Under the pieces are notes generated by a model. It did not search any database, had not been told where the DNA came from, and saw only the letters and a list, made by a program, of their open reading frames with translations. From contig JACPOX010000143.1 in NCBI GenBank assembly GCA_016191305.1, forward strand, positions 1 through 5,057: a stretch of 5,057 nt of DNA. Reading direction: 5' to 3'. Within the stretch, counting starts at the first letter, position 1. Every line of letters starts with the position of its first letter. Both the position numbers and the translations under genes were made by a program. This document shows, one piece after another, positions 1 to 5,057 of this stretch. The DNA is from Legionella longbeachae. Lineage in GTDB: Bacteria; Pseudomonadota; Gammaproteobacteria; Legionellales; Legionellaceae.

Positions 1-24
1 TTTCCGGTTTAGACCTAAAATAGA

Positions 25-34
25 AGTATATACT
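25..34. repeat. 10-bp perfect palindrome AGTATATACT
   Basis: AGTATATACT equals its own reverse complement. It contains TATACT, a near-consensus -10 hexamer, on both strands (29-34 on plus, 30-25 on minus). It could be a symmetric -10 region for divergent promoters or a small operator half-site. No good -35 box lies 16-18 bp away on either strand, so a function is not established and chance in AT-rich DNA is possible. Confidence 0.3.
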
Positions 35-85
35 GGATCTCAAAAAAAAATGAGGTGTTTAATCCTATTTATTCAAATGTTTTTT

Positions 86-94
86 TGTTAGAAT
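86..94 (+). promoter_or_regulatory. Candidate extended -10 promoter of the kdsD-lptB operon
   Basis: TGTTAGAAT fits the extended -10 pattern TG-N-TAnnnT; the hexamer TAGAAT (89-94) differs from TATAAT at one base. The sequence at the expected -35 position (about 66-71, TATTTA) is poor, which is common for extended -10 promoters. Transcription would begin near 100-102 and leave a leader of about 24 bases before the kdsD start. This rests on pattern matching only; AT-rich DNA gives false matches easily. Confidence 0.35.
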
Positions 95-124
95 TAAAAA
101 TAAACAAAAAACAAGCAATAACCT

Positions 125-1087
125 ATGAATTTTTGTACACTTGGACTTGCCGTTATTGAAACAGAAGCACAAGCTGTCTTTGAATTAACTCAACGAATCG
201 ATAGCCGATTTGAAAGAGCCTGCAACATGTTACTTGCCTGTAAGGGGCGTATCGTAGTAACTGGCATGGGTAAATCTGGTCATATAGCAAATAAAATTGC
301 CGCTACTTTATCAAGTACTGGTAGCCCCTCTTTTTTTATGCATCCAGGTGAAGCCAGTCATGGTGACCTAGGAATGATTACTCGCCAGGATACAGTTCTG
401 GCTATTTCCCACTCAGGAAATACTGTCGAATTAGTCACATTACTTCCCTTATTGAAACGATTAGAAGTACCACTCATTACTTTAACGGGAAACGTGGAAT
501 CAATTTTAGCTAAAGCAGCAGATGTAAATTTGGATGTAAGTATTAAACAAGAAGCATGCCCACTTGGACTAGCACCCACAACCAGCACAACAGTTTCTTT
601 GGTTATGGGTGATGCATTAGCGATTGCCCTATTACAGGCCCGCGGATTCAGTGAGGAAGACTTTGCATTATCACATCCTGGCGGTTCTTTAGGAAAAAAA
701 CTTTTACTGCGCATTGATGATCTCTGGCATCAAGGAGATACACTCCCTATAGTTTCGAAAAAGGCAACTGTTAGTGAAGCCTTAATTGAAGTAACTGCTA
801 AAAAGCTGGGTATGACTTGCGTTGTTGATCATCAAGGTTACCTTGCTGGTGTTTATACAGACGGAGACATACGACGTACATTAACCCGTCAATTTGATAT
901 TAATACCACCCCAATCAAAGAAGTAATGACACCTAATCCACGTACTGTTCCCAAAGGCATGCTTGCCGCTGAAGCTTTAGCGATAATGCAAAAACACATC
1001 ATTACCTCATTAATTGTAATTGATGAAGAAAAAAGGCCTATCGCTGTTCTTCATCTTCATGATTTATTAAATGCTGGCGTATTTTAA
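125..1087 (+). CDS. kdsD: Arabinose-5-phosphate isomerase (KdsD)
   Basis: Cytoplasmic aldose-ketose isomerase converting D-ribulose 5-phosphate to D-arabinose 5-phosphate, the first step towards Kdo of the LPS inner core. The 320 residues compare with 328 in E. coli KdsD. An N-terminal SIS sugar-phosphate domain (about 30-190) carries GMGKSGHI (47-54), ASHGDLGM (77-84), SHSGNTVE (95-102), EACPLGLAPT (143-152) and LSHPGGSLG (182-190). Two CBS domains follow (about 208-256 and 263-319), the second opening with VMTP. K50, E102, E143 and H184 correspond, with a constant offset of nine, to the E. coli catalytic set K59, E111, E152 and H193. The start is fixed by an in-frame TAA at 119-121, just before the ATG; no strong Shine-Dalgarno is seen. 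It is the first gene of the visible operon and its stop codon directly abuts the kdsC start. GutQ-type paralogues share this architecture, but the kdsC-lpt context supports KdsD. Confidence 0.96.
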   Translation: MNFCTLGLAVIETEAQAVFELTQRIDSRFERACNMLLACKGRIVVTGMGKSGHIANKIAATLSSTGSPSFFMHPGEASHGDLGMITRQDTVLAISHSGNTVELVTLLPLLKRLEVPLITLTGNVESILAKAADVNLDVSIKQEACPLGLAPTTSTTVSLVMGDALAIALLQARGFSEEDFALSHPGGSLGKKLLLRIDDLWHQGDTLPIVSKKATVSEALIEVTAKKLGMTCVVDHQGYLAGVYTDGDIRRTLTRQFDINTTPIKEVMTPNPRTVPKGMLAAEALAIMQKHIITSLIVIDEEKRPIAVLHLHDLLNAGVF

Positions 1088-1612
1088 ATGAATAAATTAA
1101 TCGAACGTGCTAAAAGCATCAAATGCCTCATCTGCGACTTAGATGGCGTACTTACCGATGGACTTTTATATATTGGCGACCATTTAAATGAACTAAAAGC
1201 ATTCCATATTCGCGATGGAGTAGGTTTAAAGTTAATGATGCACGCAGGCATTGAAGTCGCTGTGATTACCGGTTCCCGCAATGCAGCTGTAGATCATAGG
1301 ATGCAACAGTTAGGTATTATTCATTACTACAAAGATCAATTGAATAAACAAGAAGCCTATGGCCAACTAAAAACAAAACTTAATCTTCAAGATGAACAAA
1401 TTGCCTACATTGGTGATGACCTTCCTGATGCACCAATTATGCAACAAGTGGGTCTGAGTGTTGCTGTTGCTGATGCGGCATACCAAATTAAAGAAATTGC
1501 TATGTGGCAAACAACATTCCCAGGTGGTCGTGGAGCGGTAAGAGAGTTATGTGAACTTATTCTTCATGCACAAAATAAAATGGATTTGGCTATTACAGGC
1601 TATTTAAAATAA
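1088..1612 (+). CDS. kdsC: Kdo-8-phosphate phosphatase (KdsC)
   Basis: HAD-superfamily (C0 type, capless, tetrameric in known members) phosphatase that hydrolyses 3-deoxy-D-manno-octulosonate 8-phosphate to Kdo and phosphate in the cytoplasm. The 174 residues compare with 188 in E. coli. HAD motif I is DLDGVLTDG (17-25) with nucleophile D17 and acid/base D19. Motif II is T61 in VITGSR, motif III is K87, and motif IV is GDDLPD (109-114). The C-terminal GGRGAVRE (146-153) is the family's conserved tail that reaches the neighbouring active site. The ATG follows the kdsD TAA with no spacer and no clear Shine-Dalgarno, so translation is probably coupled to kdsD. Nothing looks damaged. Confidence 0.95.
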   Translation: MNKLIERAKSIKCLICDLDGVLTDGLLYIGDHLNELKAFHIRDGVGLKLMMHAGIEVAVITGSRNAAVDHRMQQLGIIHYYKDQLNKQEAYGQLKTKLNLQDEQIAYIGDDLPDAPIMQQVGLSVAVADAAYQIKEIAMWQTTFPGGRGAVRELCELILHAQNKMDLAITGYLK

Positions 1613-2184
1613 TGAACGCAACAAAACAATTCATGTGGTTTTTTCTTGCTTTTATTATCTTAACTTGTACAGGCTGGTATTACAGCCATTCAACCTCCAT
1701 GGTTCGCTTAAGTCACGAAACTTTAGCCAATGCTATAGATACTACTATTTCGCATGTAACAGTACGTCAGTTTAACCAAGACGGAGAACTAGTCAATTTC
1801 TTAACTACCCCGCTCATGCAACATCTTCAAAAAGATGATATTTATTTATTTCAAAAACCAAATATTAAAGTCCATCAAGACAAGCAACCCCCCTGGAATA
1901 TTAGCTCAAAAACAGCCAAATCCTTTGAAGGTGGGAAACGTATTACTTTTATTGGAAATGTAAAAGTACATCAAGAAAAGGGAAAAAACACTCAGGAAAG
2001 CATTTTAAAAACAGAAGAAATCACTTACTTTCCTAAAGAAAAAAAAGCAAGTTCCCACCTACTCGTAACTTATGAACAACCTGGTAACATTATCCAGTCT
2101 ACTGGAATGAATGCTTATCTAGATGAAAAAAGAGTCGAGCTACTTCATCAAGCAAGGGGAAGCTATGTTCCAGCAAATGGTTAA
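1612..2184 (+). CDS. lptC: LPS export system inner-membrane protein LptC
   Basis: Bitopic component of the Lpt machine: it accepts LPS extracted by LptB2FG and passes it to LptA in the periplasm. The 190 residues are close to E. coli LptC (191). An uncleaved N-terminal membrane segment (about 7-24, rich in Phe, Ile and Leu) precedes a periplasmic beta-jellyroll domain. The sequence is weakly conserved, as usual for the family. The C-terminal strand is recognisable: STGMNAYLDEKRVELL then ARGSY resembles the GM-A-L-LL-VRG-Y end of E. coli LptC. The ATG overlaps the kdsC stop by one base (TAATG), implying translational coupling, and the 3' end overlaps lptA by 20 bases. The assignment rests on position, size, topology and this C-terminal motif. 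Confidence 0.92.
   Translation: MNATKQFMWFFLAFIILTCTGWYYSHSTSMVRLSHETLANAIDTTISHVTVRQFNQDGELVNFLTTPLMQHLQKDDIYLFQKPNIKVHQDKQPPWNISSKTAKSFEGGKRITFIGNVKVHQEKGKNTQESILKTEEITYFPKEKKASSHLLVTYEQPGNIIQSTGMNAYLDEKRVELLHQARGSYVPANG
2154..2160 (+). promoter_or_regulatory. Ribosome binding site deciding the lptA start
   Basis: AAGGGGA lies four bases before the ATG at 2165 and is the most purine-rich Shine-Dalgarno-like run before any start in this window. The longer in-frame reading from ATG 2123 lacks such a site and would put charged residues (MKKESS...) ahead of the hydrophobic signal sequence. The site therefore favours 2165. Confidence 0.6.
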
Positions 2185-2674
2185 GTACAGTCTGATTTTT
2201 CTTTTAATATTTACTTGTTCTGTATACGCTTTATCTACCGATAAAGAAAAAGTAATGCACGTGATGGCGGACTCAGCAGATCTGAACCAACACGATCATA
2301 AAGGAATTTATACTGGCAATGTAGAATTGATTCAAGGAACAACAAATTTGCACGCAACCAAAGCAGTAACTCTGGGAAATGAAAAAAACCAGCTTGTTTT
2401 AGCTATAGCGAGTGGTTCTAATGGAAAACAAGCGCATTATTGGACACTAACGGATTCTAAGAAAGCTTCTTTTCATGCATATGCCGACACTATTCGATAT
2501 TATCCATTACGTCACTTAATTGAATTAATAGGTAACGCTCGCGTAGAGCAAGGAAACGATTCATTCTCGGCAGCTAAAATAAGTTATGACACCATAACGC
2601 AGCACGTCCTATCTCAGGGCAACGGAAAAAAAAGAATAACTATTGTTTATCATCCTGAAAAGAAAGCATCATGA
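2165..2674 (+). CDS. lptA: Periplasmic LPS-binding bridge protein LptA
   Basis: LptA (OstA/YhbN family) oligomerises head-to-tail between LptC and LptD and forms the periplasmic bridge along which LPS reaches the outer membrane. From ATG 2165 the precursor is 169 residues (E. coli 185). Residues 1-22 look like a Sec signal peptide: K7, a hydrophobic core LIFLLIF (10-16), and VYA (20-22) as a signal peptidase I site, giving a mature protein of about 147 residues. The mature part shows the beta-jellyroll pattern of the family, with the [10 protein letters not shown] strand, [18 protein letters not shown] and the closing [11 protein letters not shown], which parallels GKRVTTVLVP in E. coli LptA. 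It is shorter at the C-terminus than E. coli, lacking the Lys/Gln-rich tail. An alternative in-frame ATG at 2123 would add 14 residues but is less likely. It overlaps lptC by 20 bases and lptB by four. Confidence 0.92.
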   Translation: MFQQMVKYSLIFLLIFTCSVYALSTDKEKVMHVMADSADLNQHDHKGIYTGNVELIQGTTNLHATKAVTLGNEKNQLVLAIASGSNGKQAHYWTLTDSKKASFHAYADTIRYYPLRHLIELIGNARVEQGNDSFSAAKISYDTITQHVLSQGNGKKRITIVYHPEKKAS

Positions 2675-3396
2675 GTATCTTAGAAGCCCGAAATCTAAAA
2701 AAATCCTTTAAATCTCGGACCGTGGTAAATGGTATTACTATCCATATTAATCAAGGTGAATGCGTCGGCTTGTTAGGACCTAATGGTGCTGGTAAAACGA
2801 CTTGTTTTTATATGATAGTTGGCCTGCAATCATGTGATGAAGGCCAAATTATATTATCCGACCAGGATATAACAGCAAAAGCCATGCATCAACGAGCTCG
2901 ACTGGGAATAAGCTATCTTCCTCAAGAGGCATCTGTATTTCGTAAACTTAGCGTTGCAGAAAACATTATGGCTATTCTTGAGCTGAGACCTGAATTAAAC
3001 GAGCAGGCCAGAGAAGAAAAACTAGATCTTCTGCTCCAAGAATTTCATATTACCCATTTGCACGATAGCTTGGGTATGGCCTTATCAGGAGGAGAAAGAA
3101 GACGTGTTGAAATTGCCAGAGCTTTAGCAATAGAACCGTCGTTCATTCTACTTGATGAACCTTTTGCAGGAGTGGACCCAATTTCGGTTATTGATATAAA
3201 AAAAATTATTCAACATTTATGCAATAAAAATATCGGTGTTTTAATCACCGATCATAATGTAAGAGAAACACTTGATATATGTGAACGAGCTTATATTGTG
3301 AGTCAGGGAAAAATATTGTGTGAAGGAACGCCCGAGATTATACTAGCTAATCAGCAAGTCAGAGCTGTTTATTTGGGCGAGGACTTTACTTTATAG
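2671..3396 (+). CDS. lptB: LPS export ABC transporter ATPase LptB
   Basis: Cytoplasmic nucleotide-binding subunit of LptB2FG, whose ATP hydrolysis drives extraction of LPS from the inner membrane. At 241 residues it equals E. coli LptB. Complete ABC motifs are visible: Walker [10 protein letters not shown] (36-44, K42), Q-loop Q85 in [12 protein letters not shown] (a LptB hallmark segment), signature [15 protein letters not shown] (138-152), Walker B FILLDEP with D162 and catalytic E163, D-loop near 167-170 and switch H195 in [10 protein letters not shown]42, E163 and H195 fall at the E. coli numbers. It starts inside the lptA stop (ATGA, four-base overlap). An A8 run (3198-3205) lies in the coding region. 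The next gene, trpG, follows after 13 bases; in enterobacteria rpoN stands here. LptF and LptG, the membrane partners, are not in the window. Confidence 0.97.
   Translation: MSILEARNLKKSFKSRTVVNGITIHINQGECVGLLGPNGAGKTTCFYMIVGLQSCDEGQIILSDQDITAKAMHQRARLGISYLPQEASVFRKLSVAENIMAILELRPELNEQAREEKLDLLLQEFHITHLHDSLGMALSGGERRRVEIARALAIEPSFILLDEPFAGVDPISVIDIKKIIQHLCNKNIGVLITDHNVRETLDICERAYIVSQGKILCEGTPEIILANQQVRAVYLGEDFTL
3316..3344 (+). promoter_or_regulatory. Candidate internal promoter for the trp genes
   Basis: Within the last 85 bases of lptB, TTGTGT (3316-3321) and TATACT (3339-3344) are separated by exactly 17 bases. The -10 hexamer matches consensus at five of six positions and the -35 at three of six, including the TTG. 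A start near 3351 would give a leader of about 59 bases before trpG. No Trp-rich leader peptide or attenuator hairpin is visible in that leader. Evidence is pattern only. Confidence 0.3.
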
Positions 3397-3409
3397 TTGT
3401 GATTTAAAC

Positions 3410-3988
3410 ATGCTACTCATTATCGATAATTATGATTCATTTACTTATAACCTAGTGCAATATTTTCAATGCCTAAACCAAAAAGTAGTTGTTTATGCAC
3501 ATGATCAAATCGATTTAAAACAAATAAAAAAACTTGCACCAAGTTATATAGTCATTTCCCCAGGGCCCAAAGCTCCTGAAGATGCAGGTATTTCTATGGA
3601 AGCTATTCGTCGATTTTATCGTGATATTCCCATATTAGGTATTTGTCTTGGACATCAATGTATCGCGCAAGTTTTTGGTGGCTGTGTACTCCCTGCTCCT
3701 GAAATCATGCATGGAAAAACTTCAGATATTTTGCATAATCAGCAAGGAATATTTAAAAATATACCTAATCTTTTCAAAGCAACACGCTATCACTCTTTGG
3801 CAGTAAGTAAGAATAGCTTTCCTCAATGTTTATCTATTGATGCATGGGCAGATGATACAATAATGGCAATTTCACATCGTCAATATCCTGTTTTTGGTCT
3901 ACAATTCCATCCAGAAGCAATTTTAAGCCAATACGGCATGCAATTATTAGAGAATTTCTTAAAATATGAAACCAAATCTTCTTTTTGA
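3410..3988 (+). CDS. trpG: Anthranilate synthase glutamine amidotransferase subunit (TrpG/PabA type)
   Basis: Class I glutamine amidotransferase subunit that releases ammonia from glutamine for the TrpE subunit, which makes anthranilate from chorismate. The 192 residues are usual for a stand-alone TrpG. The N-terminal IIDNYDSFTYNL (4-15) and VISPGPKAPEDAG (48-60) are typical of TrpG/PabA. The triad is complete: nucleophile C79 in GICLGHQ (77-83), H167 and E169 in LQFHPEA. The residue after the glutamate is Ala where Ser is common. HGK (101-103) is also conserved. No Shine-Dalgarno lies close to the ATG; the nearest purine run (GAGGA, 3379-3383) is too far. Coupling to lptB, 13 bases upstream, may supply ribosomes. 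The 3' end overlaps trpD by 23 bases. PabA of folate synthesis is nearly indistinguishable and one protein may serve both; trpD and trpC next to it favour TrpG. trpE is not in the window. Confidence 0.92.
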   Translation: MLLIIDNYDSFTYNLVQYFQCLNQKVVVYAHDQIDLKQIKKLAPSYIVISPGPKAPEDAGISMEAIRRFYRDIPILGICLGHQCIAQVFGGCVLPAPEIMHGKTSDILHNQQGIFKNIPNLFKATRYHSLAVSKNSFPQCLSIDAWADDTIMAISHRQYPVFGLQFHPEAILSQYGMQLLENFLKYETKSSF

Positions 3989-5000
3989 ACACCTAATTGC
4001 AAAATATGATTTAAACACAGAGCAAATGCGTGAAGTGATTCATGCATGCATGACCGGCGAGTATACTGACACACAAGTAGCTATTTTTTTAGCACTCATG
4101 CGAATGAAAGGAGAAACAGTTGATGAGTTAACCGCTGCTGCAGAGGTGATGCAACAATTAGCCCATTCTATAGAGTTAGGCAATAACTTAATTGATATAG
4201 TAGGTACTGGTGGAGATGGAAAAAATACATTTAATGTCTCTACTGCTTGTAGTTTTGTGGTAGCAGCAGCTGGAATCCCTGTAGCAAAACATGGAAATCG
4301 TTCTGTTTCTAGTCGCAGCGGTAGCGCTGATTTATTAGAACAAGCTGGATTTATACTCAATCTCACGGATCAACAAGCACAAACCTGCATCCAGCAGTGC
4401 AATCTAGCATTTTTATTTGCTCCCCAGTACCATCCAGCCATGCAACATGCACGCGTAGCTCGTCAACAGTTAGGGATAAGAACTTTATTTAATTTACTTG
4501 GACCCTTAATTAATCCTGCTCGAGTAAAAAAGCAAGTAGTAGGTGTGTTTTCTACAATCTGGCAAAAACCTCTCGCCACTGTGCTTGCTCATTGAGGAAG
4601 TGATCGAGCTGTTGTTGTTAGCTCTCAGGATGGATTGGATGAAATTAGTATTGTAGAGCCTACCCATGTGATTGAATATCGCGATGAAATTTTTCATAAT
4701 TGGATTATTAACCCTAAAGATTATGGCATCAACCATTCCTCCCTAGATGAAATTATTGTTGATTCCCCGCTCCAAAGCTTGGAATTTATTCAAGAGGTCT
4801 TTTCTGGAAAACATGGAGCTGCACGGGATATGGTCTTATTAAATTCTGCAGCCGCAATTTATTGTGCCAGTGAACATTTATCTTTTGCGCACGCATTAGA
4901 GCAAGCAAAAATAATTATAGATAGCGGTAAAGCAAGCCAATGTTTTATCCAACTTCGTCAATTAACTCAAACTTTTAAAAAAGAATCTGATCATGAATAG
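3966..5000 (+). pseudogene. trpD: Anthranilate phosphoribosyltransferase (TrpD) interrupted by an in-frame TGA
   Basis: TrpD joins anthranilate and PRPP to give N-(5-phosphoribosyl)anthranilate, the second committed step to tryptophan. The frame is 344 codons plus a TAG, normal for the family, but codon 210 (4593-4595) is TGA. Before it are the helical N-terminal domain (about 1-70), the PRPP loop GTGGDGKNTFNVST (80-93), KHGNRSVSSRSGSAD (108-122) and the LGIRTLFNLLGPLINPA block. After it, in the same frame, come GSDRAVVVSSQDGLDEIS and a complete family-like C-terminus to SDHE. The Asp-Glu pair that binds Mg-PRPP (D225, E226) lies beyond the stop, so the 209-residue product should be inactive. 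Family members normally have Leu here, so TTA to TGA by one transversion is the simplest origin. The only near in-frame restart is a TTG at 4635 without a good ribosome site. A sequencing error cannot be excluded. It overlaps trpG by 23 bases and trpC by eight. Confidence 0.88.
4041..4052. repeat. Three tandem CATG units inside trpD
   Basis: CATGCATGCATG is a three-copy tetranucleotide repeat and also a palindrome. It encodes part of the IHACM segment of the N-terminal helical domain of TrpD. Three units are few for phase variation and the reading frame around them is intact, so it is probably incidental. Confidence 0.5.
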
Positions 5001-5057
5001 TGTATTACAACGTATTTCCCAACATAAATTAGAAGAAATTGCTCTTGCCAAGAAAAA
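4993..5057 (+). CDS. trpC: Indole-3-glycerol phosphate synthase (TrpC), N-terminal fragment
   Basis: Only the first 21 codons and two further bases are in the window; the gene runs off the right edge. TrpC converts 1-(2-carboxyphenylamino)-1-deoxyribulose 5-phosphate to indole-3-glycerol phosphate. The translation starts MNSVLQRISQHKLEEIALAK, matching the typical N-terminal helix of the family (MNS-LQ-I---K--E-A-AK). The ATG lies within the last codons of trpD, overlapping it by eight bases, and the A-rich stretch before it (AAAAAAGAAT) is only a weak Shine-Dalgarno, so translation is probably coupled to trpD. The trpD nonsense codon about 400 bases upstream could therefore reduce its expression. 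Whether a PRAI (TrpF) domain is fused cannot be seen. Confidence 0.85.
   Translation, partial: MNSVLQRISQHKLEEIALAKK

Larger units (their letters stand above)
1..124. other. AT-rich non-coding leader upstream of kdsD
   Basis: No convincing gene is visible here on either strand. The stretch is very AT-rich, with an A9 run (42-50), a T7 run (80-86) and A-rich DNA from 96 to 114, a pattern typical of bent promoter DNA. It holds a 10-bp perfect palindrome (25-34) and a candidate extended -10 element (86-94). One plus-strand frame is open from 2 to a TAG at 89-91, but its translation resembles nothing I recognise. No GC-rich hairpin followed by a T-run, and so no terminator of an upstream gene, is seen. 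Confidence 0.6.

Noticed and set aside
8..19. TTTAG-AC-CTAAA inverted repeat at the left edge as a terminator or operator.
   Set aside because: A five-base AT-rich stem with a two-base loop and no T-run cannot act as an intrinsic terminator, and it matches no operator I can name.
2..91. Open plus-strand frame at the left edge that could be the tail of an upstream gene.
   Set aside because: Its 29 codons resemble no family I know, the composition is that of AT-rich promoter DNA, and it could be open by chance.
358..714. Open minus-strand frame of 118 codons opposite kdsD.
   Set aside because: It lies wholly antisense to a well-conserved gene, has no ribosome site or recognisable domain, and reads like a codon-bias shadow. 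The same applies to minus-strand frames at 1084-1281, 3880-4074, 4040-4366 and 4506-4736.
2207..2221. Cysteine at residue 18 of LptA (IFTC) as a possible lipoprotein lipobox.
   Set aside because: The residue before the Cys is Thr, and a lipobox needs Gly, Ala or Ser there; the VYA site four residues later suits signal peptidase I, and LptA is a soluble periplasmic protein.
4593..4624. TGA followed, 10 bases later, by a small hairpin (GAGCT 4606-4610, loop GTTGTTGTT, AGCTC 4620-4624), which superficially recalls a bacterial selenocysteine insertion element.
   Set aside because: The stem is only five base pairs, the bases arise from the DRAVVVSS coding stretch common in TrpD, the family has Leu and not Cys at this position, and TrpD is not a known selenoprotein. 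A nonsense change or sequencing error is far simpler.
4560..4640. Programmed frameshift or two-gene split of trpD.
   Set aside because: Both halves are in the same reading frame with no missing or extra bases and no slippery heptamer at the stop; only a stop codon separates them. The second half has no good start of its own.

Overview
The window reads as a compact, AT-rich chromosomal segment of a Gram-negative bacterium. It is most likely a gammaproteobacterium of the Legionella type. That placement is an inference from base composition, the flavour of the proteins and the gene content; no species marker is present. All genes lie on the plus strand and are packed with almost no space between them.

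Positions 1-124 are an AT-rich non-coding leader with A/T tracts, a perfect 10-bp palindrome (25-34) and a plausible extended -10 promoter (86-94). Then follow five genes of lipopolysaccharide biogenesis: kdsD (125-1087), kdsC (1088-1612), lptC (1612-2184), lptA (start best placed at 2165, to 2674) and lptB (2671-3396). KdsD and KdsC make the Kdo sugar of the LPS inner core: ribulose 5-phosphate to arabinose 5-phosphate, then dephosphorylation of Kdo 8-phosphate. LptB, LptC and LptA are the cytoplasmic ATPase, the inner-membrane bitopic subunit and the periplasmic bridge protein of the LPS export machine. All five look intact, with key residues present.

Only 13 bases after lptB, and with no visible terminator, a tryptophan-biosynthesis block begins: trpG (3410-3988), trpD (3966-5000) and the first 21 codons of trpC (4993 to the window edge). 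The trpE partner is not in the window. A possible sigma70-type promoter (TTGTGT, 17 bp, TATACT) lies inside the 3' end of lptB and could serve the trp genes.

The main anomaly is in trpD. Codon 210 is TGA (4593-4595) in an otherwise uninterrupted frame of 344 codons that shows family similarity on both sides. This is a single-base nonsense lesion or a sequencing error. As read, it would remove the second half of anthranilate phosphoribosyltransferase, including the Asp-Glu metal/PRPP pair, and could lower translation of the overlapping trpC. I see no undescribed system, mobile element, RNA gene or CRISPR array; apart from the trpD stop and the lpt-trp junction this is ordinary core-genome DNA.
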